Assembly: GCA_910585565.1 (NCBI GenBank)
Contig: CAJUFC010000004.1
Coordinates: 1 to 12,265, forward strand
Reading direction: 5' to 3'
Length of the DNA: 12,265 nucleotides
Origin: an uncultured Eggerthellaceae bacterium
GTDB lineage: Bacteria > Actinomycetota > Coriobacteriia > Coriobacteriales > Eggerthellaceae
Shown: piece after piece, positions 1 to 6,075 of the stretch
Numbering within the stretch: position 1 is the first letter of the stretch
Layout: every line of letters begins with the position of its first letter
Translations under genes and position numbers: made by a program
The notes under the pieces: model-generated
Seen by the model: only the letters and a program-made list of their open reading frames with translations
Told to the model about the DNA's origin: nothing
The model's database searches: none

Positions 1-151
1 GCTCGACATACGATCTGGCCGCAGACGGAACGTCGGCCTGGGCAAGCGACGCGCTCGCCGCAGCTGCCAAAACGATCAGGACCGACCCGACCAGCACCAG
101 GGCGCGCCTGAGCCTTTCCCGCTTCTGGGTTCGCGCTTTTGCCCGTCTCAT
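1..151 (-). CDS. Secreted protein, N-terminal part only (runs off the window)
   Basis: Only the first 50 codons lie in the window. The ATG at 151 is preceded by an AAAGGAAG ribosome binding site about 4 bases away. The peptide has a classical Sec signal: a very basic n-region (MRRAKARTQKRERLRR), a hydrophobic core at residues 17-30, and an AQA signal-peptidase I type site at residues 37-39 followed by DVPSA. The product is therefore likely exported or anchored after cleavage. It follows the last TadE-like gene by 70 bases on the same strand, so it is probably the next gene of the Tad pilus operon. The mature domain is outside the window and I cannot name a function. I am confident that it is a real gene start, and ignorant of its role. 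Confidence 0.75.
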   Translation of the reverse strand, partial: MRRAKARTQKRERLRRALVLVGSVLIVLAAAASASLAQADVPSAARSYVE

Positions 152-186
152 GCACTTCCTTTCTCCCAAACAGACGCTGCGACAGC

Positions 187-206
187 GCTGCGGGTTTCCC
201 CACAGC
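187..206 (-). other. Short GAAA-tetraloop hairpin between the last TadE-like gene and the secreted gene
   Basis: On the minus strand GCTGTGGG and CCCGCAGC pair over 8 positions (one G-U wobble) around a GAAA loop, a stable GNRA tetraloop. It lies within the 70-base gap 152-221. No T-run follows, so it is not a classical intrinsic terminator. It could stabilise or process the transcript between the pilus genes and the secreted gene, or be chance in GC-rich DNA. Confidence 0.4.
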
Positions 207-221
207 TGCCGAGCGCCACCC

Positions 222-692
222 TCAAAACAGCATCCCTGGCTTGTAGGGACACACGGTCAGCCGTGACTCGTGCGACAGCGCCGGCATGGGCACGCCAAAC
301 ACCTCGCTGCGCAAGCCCAGACCAAAGAGCGTGGGACGATACCGCAACGTCATCTCATATGACTCGAAGCCGCGATGGTCCCGGCTTGCCTGCACCTCGC
401 ACTCTAGGTTCGTCGCATCGAACGCCTCTTCCAAAGCCGTCTCGACCTGGGACACGGCGCTATCGGTCGACGCGCCATAGACAGGGGCAGTGGCATACGT
501 TCGAACGGCATTGCGCGCAACGCGATCGAACTCGGCGCAATATCCGAAAAAGGAAAGCGCGTTCACCGCAATGACTGCAATCGCGATCACCACCGGGAGC
601 ACCACGCACAGCTCGACGGTCATCTGACCGCTCCGTTCGAGCAGCTTGTCTCGTCCGCGCGCACGCAGCCCATCATGCACCGCGCCCATCAT
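222..692 (-). CDS. TadE-like pseudopilin of the Tad pilus (second copy)
   Basis: A protein of 156 aa. The N-terminus has a short basic leader (residues 1-22) ending in SG, then QMTVELCVVLPVV, so Glu lies at +5 after the presumed prepilin cleavage glycine. A hydrophobic helix follows to about residue 48, which is the TadE-type signal-anchor. The rest (50-156) is a small extracellular domain with Cys52, Cys98 and Cys148, which could form disulfides. The ATG at 692 overlaps the stop of the 742-aa gene as ATGA, and GAAAGG lies 8 bases upstream, so I chose this start over a longer open frame reaching 749. In known Tad systems TadE and TadF are pseudopilins processed by the prepilin peptidase and needed for Flp fibre assembly. 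This one is the third small pseudopilin-like protein of the operon. Whether it corresponds to TadE or TadF is not decidable by eye. Confidence 0.85.
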   Translation of the reverse strand: MMGAVHDGLRARGRDKLLERSGQMTVELCVVLPVVIAIAVIAVNALSFFGYCAEFDRVARNAVRTYATAPVYGASTDSAVSQVETALEEAFDATNLECEVQASRDHRGFESYEMTLRYRPTLFGLGLRSEVFGVPMPALSHESRLTVCPYKPGMLF

Positions 693-2917
693 TGCCACGG
701 CCTTTCGCCCGCAATCGAGCTGACCGCGCTGCCGACCTTGTCGATGCATTGCCCGATGAACCCACCAGCTGCCTCCCCGGCCTCTGGGGGCAGCGTCAGC
801 TCTATGGGAACCGTCGCGCCTCCTACCGGCAGCTCAATCTCGGCAATCGTGATGGTCGTGCCCGACACCGCGTTCGTCACCGCGTCCGAAAGCGCCGTCG
901 AAAGCCCCGGAAAGAGACCGGTCGCTGGCGCCGATGCCGAAAGCGCGGTCGCCTTGACCTGCTTGAAGGCAACCGTGAACGAGCCCGAGTCGGACGAAGC
1001 AACATGACCTGTGTTCAAGAGCGCCGGCTTGAGGGCGTTGAGATTCGCTGGCGTCAGGCCAGCCGCTTCGATAACCGAGGTCATCTTGTCTGCGGCCCAC
1101 GAGCCCAGGCCCCCGAGCGACCCCAGCGACAGCGAATCAAGGCCGTCGCGTACCGCCCCAAGCAGCGCCTCCTGCCCGTCGGCATAGACGCGCAAGAGCG
1201 TCGACCAGCAATCGAGCACCACGCGCGCGGCTCCCGTTGCAGCGCCTCCGCCTTCTCCGACGCCATCGAGCAGCGACGTGATCACGTTCCCGTTGTCGTG
1301 AGCCGCGTCCTCCACGAGCGCCGATGCCGATACGGCCGCGCGAGCCCCCAGCGTCGCGTCGCCCCCGACAAAGAGGCTCTCGAACCCAGCATCTGCCGCA
1401 TTGGTCGCCGCGTTCACCATCATCACGATGGCGCCGCCGCGCCCGGGAGGCTCGGCCGAGATGCGCCTCGTGCCCACGTCTGCAATCACCTCCCCGATGG
1501 CGTCCATGATGGGGTTCACCTTGTCTTTGACCGACTCTTTGAGAGGCGCCAGCTCGTTGACGGCAGCCTTGTAGTCCTCGCTTGCCTGGCGCATCTTCTC
1601 GTAGTGATACTCGAATCCCGTCGGCGCGCGCGACGAGGCGTTGCCGACGCCCCCGAAGCTGCCGATGGTGAACTCGCACACCGAGCACGTCTGGACGGCA
1701 TCGCTGTCGCAGTAGGACACCACAGTCATCTGAGTGGCGCCGCTGATGCCCGGGCAGCCCGCATACCCATGCATGACGCCATCCGACACCGAAACGGGGA
1801 ACCGCACCGAGCCATAGGCCCACGACTCCCGCAGCTCTGGCGTGCTCCTGAACAGCTTCGGTATGCTGCCGGTCACCTCCTCGCCCGAAGCGCCTGCGCT
1901 TACGCGAAAGTCGGCGCGAGCAAGCTCGGCGAGCGCATAGCTGTAGTAAGCGTACTGGCACTGCAGGTTCGTCTCCTCCCGCGGATTGGCCGACCCCATC
2001 GCCGGCACGAGCGCCTTCCTCTTTTGGTAGTACGCCTTGGCCCGCGCGATCGCCACCTCGAACGACCAGGCGTCCACGCTCGCGTACAGCGGGTTCGATG
2101 CACCGGCCAAAGAGGCTAGGTGCGAAGCACGCTCGTACATGCACCGACCGCCGTCCGCTCCGCTCACCGCGCACCCGCAGTCAGCCATATAGCCGCGCAG
2201 CTTGGCCTCGTTCGCGCGCTCGGCAGCCTCCTCGACCGCTGCTGCGTCATCGCGAATGTCCTGGGCCGACCCTTCAGCCTTGTCACCAAGGTCGGCGAGG
2301 CTGTCAGACGATGCGCCTCCGATCTCCACGCCCTCATAGGGCACGAGAACGGCAAGCGCGTAGTAGCTGGCGTCCATAGCACCATCGTTGTTCGCCGCTG
2401 CCACCTGAGCGGCGCTCACGGCAGACAGAAACGGCAGCACCTTCTGTAGGTGATTGAGCCCGTTCGTCGCCAGGTCATAGAAGCGGTCGCATGCCTGCCT
2501 GATCTCGTTCGCAAGCGAAATCAATCGCTCCGACAAGGCAGCCAGCGGGGGCACGCAGGCGCAAACGATGCCGATGCCATATACCGTCGCCGACAGCAGC
2601 GTCATCGAGAGCACGGTCGCATCGCACAGCTTGACTGCGATCATGAACTCGGCCACTTCGCTCTCCGCCGCCAAGGCAGCCACGTCGGCGACCTCCTGTA
2701 TCTCGGCAGATGCCGACTCGACCCGGTAAAGCTGGGCACCCGAGAAGACGAGGGTCAGGCACAGCATGATGGACACGGCCATGCCAACGCTCGTCAAGCC
2801 CTCGTCGTCGCGCCACAGCCCCCGTGCCCGTGCTCGAGCTCGCCGCCAGCCGCCCGCGCATCCGAGGCGCCGCAGCGCCGCACGCCCGAAGCGCTTGTCT
2901 TTCATATTCCCGGCCAT
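689..2917 (-). CDS. Large TadG-like membrane-anchored pilus protein (742 aa)
   Basis: After a very basic N-terminus (residues 1-36) comes DDEGLTSVGMAVSI and a hydrophobic helix to about residue 62, followed by SAEIQEVADVAALAAESEVA (70-89). This strongly resembles the TadG/TadE-type pattern of a helix followed by LQ-x-AADAAALAAA. A second hydrophobic stretch lies near 102-126. The remaining roughly 600 residues look extracytoplasmic: an alpha-helical Ala/Glu-rich part (200-240, 430-490) and a region with eight cysteines (247, 249, 259, 320, 388, 403, 411, 414, including CGC and CSVC). The C-terminal 150 residues are Gly/Ser/Ala-rich and hydrophobic. The Glu+5 of true prepilins is absent. The ATG at 2917 has GAGGGA 9 bases upstream and overlaps the preceding gene by 16 bases. 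An ATG at 2905, overlapping its stop as ATGA, is the alternative. The size, anchoring and place suggest a surface-exposed minor component or adhesin of the pilus, but that role is inference. Confidence 0.85.
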   Translation of the reverse strand: MAGNMKDKRFGRAALRRLGCAGGWRRARARARGLWRDDEGLTSVGMAVSIMLCLTLVFSGAQLYRVESASAEIQEVADVAALAAESEVAEFMIAVKLCDATVLSMTLLSATVYGIGIVCACVPPLAALSERLISLANEIRQACDRFYDLATNGLNHLQKVLPFLSAVSAAQVAAANNDGAMDASYYALAVLVPYEGVEIGGASSDSLADLGDKAEGSAQDIRDDAAAVEEAAERANEAKLRGYMADCGCAVSGADGGRCMYERASHLASLAGASNPLYASVDAWSFEVAIARAKAYYQKRKALVPAMGSANPREETNLQCQYAYYSYALAELARADFRVSAGASGEEVTGSIPKLFRSTPELRESWAYGSVRFPVSVSDGVMHGYAGCPGISGATQMTVVSYCDSDAVQTCSVCEFTIGSFGGVGNASSRAPTGFEYHYEKMRQASEDYKAAVNELAPLKESVKDKVNPIMDAIGEVIADVGTRRISAEPPGRGGAIVMMVNAATNAADAGFESLFVGGDATLGARAAVSASALVEDAAHDNGNVITSLLDGVGEGGGAATGAARVVLDCWSTLLRVYADGQEALLGAVRDGLDSLSLGSLGGLGSWAADKMTSVIEAAGLTPANLNALKPALLNTGHVASSDSGSFTVAFKQVKATALSASAPATGLFPGLSTALSDAVTNAVSGTTITIAEIELPVGGATVPIELTLPPEAGEAAGGFIGQCIDKVGSAVSSIAGERPWQ

Positions 2918-3405
2918 GCTTGCGGATCCCTCCCCTCGACGCTGCCATCTATCCAGTCCGGCTGCGTGCGCGCCGTCGCCTCCACCTCGACAACGAGATT
3001 CCCCGAGGCATTGGTCAGCCCCATGAGCGCCATCGCGACGTCCAGCAGCGGCAGCGGCTTCACCTCGGTGGCTATCTTCACGCCAACCTCGCTAGACCGC
3101 TCGTTGCCGCTCAGCTCGATGCGCCACGAACATCCCGTCGAATGCACGTGAAACTGGTCTATCTGAGGAACTGCCGACAGGCGCCGGCGCACGTAGTCTT
3201 CGTTCGTTCCCGCGTTCGACGACGTGGTCGTTGCCAAGAGGCGGCACCCTTCGGCGGCTGCTCCCTGCATGACGATGCGGTCGTACAGCACGATGCCCGG
3301 TTGTAGCAGCAACAGCATCAAGACCATCAGCACCGGTATCGCGAACGCTGCCTCCACCGTCGCCTGGCCGCGCTCGCCCGCCATCTTCCTAATAGCTGAA
3401 CACAT
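2902..3405 (-). CDS. TadE-like pseudopilin of the Tad pilus (first copy)
   Basis: A 167-aa protein. The leader MCSAIRKMAGERG is followed by QATVEAAFAIPVL and a long hydrophobic helix to about residue 40. Gln+1 to Glu+5 after the glycine is the class III/IV prepilin-like signature, and the ATVEAAFAIPVL type of sequence is the hallmark of TadE-family proteins. The rest is an extracytoplasmic domain with two cysteines (54 and 92). I chose the ATG at 3405 because GGGAGGC lies 7 bases upstream. The ATG at 3384 (7 codons later) sits 4 bases after the preceding stop and is the alternative. With 3405 the gene overlaps the preceding minor-pilin gene by 17 bases, so the two are probably translationally coupled. 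It should be processed by a TadV-type prepilin peptidase that is not in this window. Confidence 0.87.
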   Translation of the reverse strand: MCSAIRKMAGERGQATVEAAFAIPVLMVLMLLLLQPGIVLYDRIVMQGAAAEGCRLLATTTSSNAGTNEDYVRRRLSAVPQIDQFHVHSTGCSWRIELSGNERSSEVGVKIATEVKPLPLLDVAMALMGLTNASGNLVVEVEATARTQPDWIDGSVEGRDPQAWPGI

Positions 3406-3661
3406 CTGCGGCGCCTCCCAGCATCCCGCCCAGGCTGTGCGACGCAGCCATGACGGCATGCCTGACAAACAGGCCGCTCTCTGCGGCATTGGACAGCGCA
3501 CCGAGGGCCACTACGATGGCAAGGCCAGCCGCCATGACCACGGCAAACTCGACGGTAGACTGCCCGCGCTCGTCACGCAGCGCAACCCAGCCGCCCCGAA
3601 GCCGCGGCCCCCTTCCCGGGGTCGGCCCTCCCATCATGGCCGACCCCGCAGACAGTCCCAT
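3389..3661 (-). CDS. Small Flp-sized pilin-like/pseudopilin protein
   Basis: About 90 aa from the ATG at 3661. The recognisable part is RGQSTVEFAVVMAAGLAIVV: a glycine cleavage site, Gln+1, Glu+5, Phe+6 and a hydrophobic helix. The mature product would be about 57 aa, close in size to Flp, ending in a Gly-rich SLGGMLGGAADVFSY. It lies directly after flp and before the first TadE-like gene, so it is likely a minor pilin or truncated TadE-like pseudopilin of the same fibre. The start is uncertain. The ATG at 3661 has no clear ribosome binding site, and two tandem in-frame ATGs (3637, 3634) lie in the loop of a strong inverted repeat. The leader before the cleavage site is unusually long (33 aa from 3661) and Gly/Pro/Arg-rich. 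The pilin-like core is convincing; the exact 5' end is not. Confidence 0.72.
   Translation of the reverse strand: MGLSAGSAMMGGPTPGRGPRLRGGWVALRDERGQSTVEFAVVMAAGLAIVVALGALSNAAESGLFVRHAVMAASHSLGGMLGGAADVFSY
3617..3648 (-). promoter_or_regulatory. Strong inverted repeat around candidate start codons of the minor pilin
   Basis: Two perfect complementary arms of 11 bases (3617-3627 and 3638-3648; core GGGGTCGGCC / GGCCGACCCC) enclose a 10-base loop. On the minus strand the loop reads ATGATGGGAG and so holds two in-frame candidate ATGs (3637 and 3634). The hairpin lies 70-101 bases past the flp stop codon. There is no T-run after it. As RNA it could hold back translation or polymerase between the abundant major pilin and the minor pilins. 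That role is inference; the pairing itself is directly seen. Confidence 0.55.
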
Positions 3662-3663
3662 CA

Positions 3664-3695
3664 GCGCGCGCTTGAAATGCTCGTCCGTCGCGCGC
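3664..3695 (-). promoter_or_regulatory. Inverted repeat in the flp/minor-pilin intercistronic gap
   Basis: GCGCGCG (3664-3670) and CGCGCGC (3689-3695) are perfect 7-base arms around an 18-base loop. They fall within the 56-base gap after the flp stop, the longest untranslated gap between consecutive pilus genes from cpaB through the second TadE-like gene. One arm ends just 2 bases before the ATG at 3661, so folding would cover the normal ribosome-binding position. Alternating CG runs can arise by chance in GC-rich DNA, so confidence is moderate. Confidence 0.4.
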
Positions 3696-3717
3696 CCCTG
3701 ACCGAACCCGAATCGCT

Positions 3718-3939
3718 CTACAAGCTGTTGATACCATCCGATATGGCGGTCCACAGCTCCTCGAGCTTGGGCCGGAACACCGTTATGGCGAGAATCGCGA
3801 TGACGACGAGAACGCCGACCAAGATTGCGTATTCCGTCGTTCCCTGGCCGCGCGAGCACGCCATCTTGGCCTGCACGTTCGTTGCCATCCTGACCTGGCC
3901 ATCTGAAATCCGCTTCCACAACTTCTTTCCACTCAACAT
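3718..3939 (-). CDS. flp: Flp-type major pilin
   Basis: A 73-aa prepilin. The leader of about 31 residues ends in CSRG, and the mature part starts QGTTEYAILVGVLVVIAILA. Glu+5/Tyr+6 after the glycine is the Flp signature that the TadV prepilin peptidase recognises, followed by a single hydrophobic helix and a short C-terminal tail (PKLEELWTAISDGINSL). The mature pilin would be 42 aa, in the usual Flp size range. The ATG at 3939 has AAAGGTGG 6 bases upstream. An internal ATG at 3888 with an AGG-containing upstream sequence would give a shorter leader. The gene follows tadC by 24 bases, rather than standing first in the operon as in several well-known Tad loci. It should polymerise into the thin fibre driven by TadA/TadB/TadC. 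The strong ribosome binding site and the hairpins just downstream fit a product needed in excess. Confidence 0.93.
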   Translation of the reverse strand: MLSGKKLWKRISDGQVRMATNVQAKMACSRGQGTTEYAILVGVLVVIAILAITVFRPKLEELWTAISDGINSL

Positions 3940-3945
3940 GACTTT

Positions 3946-3953
3946 CCACCTTT
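3946..3953 (-). promoter_or_regulatory. Ribosome binding site of flp
   Basis: AAAGGTGG on the minus strand, 6 bases before the flp ATG. It decides the 3939 start over the internal ATG at 3888. Confidence 0.7.
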
Positions 3954-3963
3954 CTCTTTGCCA

Positions 3964-5061
3964 TTACAAACCGCCTCCCATCAATTCGAGGAGAACCGGT
4001 CCCATCACCAACACCAGCATCGCCGGCAAGATCAGCACTCCGGTCGGTATCATCATCTTCACGGGAGCCTTGGCTATGCGCTCCTGTCGCTCCGTCTGAT
4101 ACGAGCTGCGCGCCTCGGCCGCATCGCTCTCGAGGCTTTGCACCATCGAGGAGCCATATCTGATCGATCGGATGATCGTCTCCACGACGCGCGCGAATAT
4201 GGCCGAGTCATACGTTGCCGCCACGGTGCGCAAAGCCTCGTCGCGCCGGACGAGCCCGCTCGTCCATTGCTGCTGCGCGTTTGCCAGCTCGCGCGCCAAG
4301 ACGGTATCGAAGTGCTCCGCATACAGCTTGAGGCTCGTGTCGAACGAAAGCCCGCTGCGCATGCCCAGGGCAACGACGTTCAACATCTCCGGCAGGTGTC
4401 GCTCGGTCTCGTGCGCACGCCACTTGATGCAGCCAACGATGGCCTGCGCCGGCGCGCGCCACCCGAGATAGCACCCAACCAATGCCAGCACGACTGCCAA
4501 CTCCGCCGAGAACAACAAGCCCACGACGAAGCCGATTGCGCCGAACAGCAGCGCCAAGCGCGCTCGTGCCTCGGCAAAGCCCTCTGCCGTCACCTCCCCA
4601 GCAAGGCCAGCTACCGGGGCATTCTTGTCAAACCATGCCTGCTTCGCCGCCGCAGCGGTCGCGACGCCCCGGCTGCCTCGGTCGCTCCGGTCGCCGCTTG
4701 AGCGGCGGCCATCCACGCCAGTCGTTGCCCCATGCGCACGCGCGCGGCCCGCTGACGCACCCTCGCCGCTCTTGCTCGCGCGCCAAAGCCTGAATCCGCG
4801 CTTGAGCGACACGTCGCGGCTGACCTGGCGCAGAAAATCGACAATCGCGTCATGGACAGACGAGCCCATCGAGCTCGCGCCAGCGCCGCCCGCATGTCCG
4901 TCCCTGGCATCCGCGCGAACGCCAACCCCCATCGCGCGGCTCACCGCCTCGCGATGTCGGGCCGCTCGCCTGCGAGCCTCGTATGCCCGCCAGAGATGAA
5001 ACCCGCTCATCCCCGCCAACAACCCAGCGCCAACGGCCGCCATCATTCCCGTCGTCATCAT
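3964..5061 (-). CDS. tadC: Tad pilus inner-membrane platform protein TadC
   Basis: A 365-aa protein of the type II secretion system F (GspF/TadC) family. The T2SSF domain covers about residues 222-350, with the characteristic HLPEMLNVVALGMRSGLSF start and a final hydrophobic helix at about 336-358. A hydrophobic pair of helices spans 168-200 and a weak N-terminal one about 5-20. TadC pairs with TadB in the membrane and transmits TadA ATPase motion to the growing pilus. The ATG at 5061 follows the tadB stop with no gap; ATG at 5058 or 5046 is also possible, since no strong ribosome binding site singles one out. Between the N-terminal helix and the next helices lies a long hydrophilic stretch (about 30-150). 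Residues 97-140 of it are low-complexity and Arg/Ser/Gly-rich, so this protein is longer than many TadC proteins. Confidence 0.9.
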   Translation of the reverse strand: MMTTGMMAAVGAGLLAGMSGFHLWRAYEARRRAARHREAVSRAMGVGVRADARDGHAGGAGASSMGSSVHDAIVDFLRQVSRDVSLKRGFRLWRASKSGEGASAGRARAHGATTGVDGRRSSGDRSDRGSRGVATAAAAKQAWFDKNAPVAGLAGEVTAEGFAEARARLALLFGAIGFVVGLLFSAELAVVLALVGCYLGWRAPAQAIVGCIKWRAHETERHLPEMLNVVALGMRSGLSFDTSLKLYAEHFDTVLARELANAQQQWTSGLVRRDEALRTVAATYDSAIFARVVETIIRSIRYGSSMVQSLESDAAEARSSYQTERQERIAKAPVKMMIPTGVLILPAMLVLVMGPVLLELMGGGL

Positions 5062-6075
5062 CTACACCACATCGACTTTCAACATGCGCCGAACTATCAG
5101 CACGCCCGTCAACTGCATGATGAGAGCGAGCGCCAACAGCGCCAGACCCAAGAAGCTGGAAAAGAACGGGCTGAGAAAGTCAGGGCTCATGAGCGAGAAC
5201 AGCGCCACGAGCACGAACGGCATCACCGTCACGATGGATGCCGACAGCTTCGCTTGTGCCGTTTGCACTCGCAACGCCCTCATGAGCTTGAGCTCGCCCT
5301 CAACAGACTCGGTCGCCGATTCCAGCACCGGAGCGATGCTGCCGCCTGTGCGATGCTGCACGTCCAGCGCCACCGCGACGAACGAGAGCTCGGGGACGCG
5401 CGGATTGGCGCGCATGACCCCCAAAGCCTCCGAAGGCGTTGCTCCCATCTCGAGTCGATCAGCGGCGACCGAGAACAGATGGCCCAGATAGCCACTTGTT
5501 TCCTGCGCCGAGTCGGAGAGGGTCTGGGGGAGAGTGTGCCCCGACCTGAACGACATCGAAAGAGAGCGTAACGCCTCAGGAACCTGCTCTCGCATCTCTT
5601 GGTTCATCTTGTCGCTCTTGTTGCGCACCAGCGCCAGAGTGCCGACGAACACGATGCCCGCAAGTGCCACCCCAAACACCACGGAGCCCACGAGCAGCCA
5701 CCCCACGCCAAGCGACACCAGCGTGGCCAGCAGCACGAGCGACAAAAACGCCTCCTTCGTGAAGGCCAGCCCGCGCTCGCCCAACAGCAACACCGCGCTC
5801 TCGCAGGCGCCATCCACATACGGCATGCGCCCACACAGCCACCGCGCCGCTTTGCGCAAGGGCCCGCACCCGCCCTGCAGGCGCAAGATGATCTGCTCGC
5901 GCTTGGTGGGCGCAAGCATCGCCGCCGCTCGCGTGCGTCGCTGCGCCGCCTGGTAGACCGCGTCCCCGAGGGCAGCTCCTGCCACCAGGGCAAACGCACC
6001 TGCCACGAGCGCCCACGCCCACGCAGGCACTGCCGCCATGCCGCCAGTCATGCCCCAAAGACCTCCCGCTCCCAT
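5062..6075 (-). CDS. tadB: Tad pilus inner-membrane platform protein TadB
   Basis: A 337-aa polytopic protein of the T2SSF family. Predicted helices lie at about 15-37, 108-127, 129-150, 277-297 and 308-328. The T2SSF domain is at about 164-291, beginning EQVPEALRSLSMSFRSGHTL, a pattern typical of TadB, with VALDVQHRTGGSIAPVLES in the middle. TadB forms the membrane platform with TadC on which TadA acts. The start at 6075 is set by an excellent AGGAGGTGG just upstream; the open frame extends further to 6156 but only over tadA coding sequence. The chosen start overlaps the 3' end of tadA by 28 bases, so the ribosome binding site lies inside tadA and the genes are likely coupled. The tadB stop codon abuts the tadC start. 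Confidence 0.93.
   Translation of the reverse strand: MGAGGLWGMTGGMAAVPAWAWALVAGAFALVAGAALGDAVYQAAQRRTRAAAMLAPTKREQIILRLQGGCGPLRKAARWLCGRMPYVDGACESAVLLLGERGLAFTKEAFLSLVLLATLVSLGVGWLLVGSVVFGVALAGIVFVGTLALVRNKSDKMNQEMREQVPEALRSLSMSFRSGHTLPQTLSDSAQETSGYLGHLFSVAADRLEMGATPSEALGVMRANPRVPELSFVAVALDVQHRTGGSIAPVLESATESVEGELKLMRALRVQTAQAKLSASIVTVMPFVLVALFSLMSPDFLSPFFSSFLGLALLALALIMQLTGVLIVRRMLKVDVV

Noticed and set aside
692..2119. A 475-codon plus-strand open frame opposite the TadG-like gene
   Set aside because: Arg/His/Pro-rich with no domain-like pattern, and exactly antisense to a gene with clear TadG-type features. Long antisense frames are expected in GC-rich DNA.
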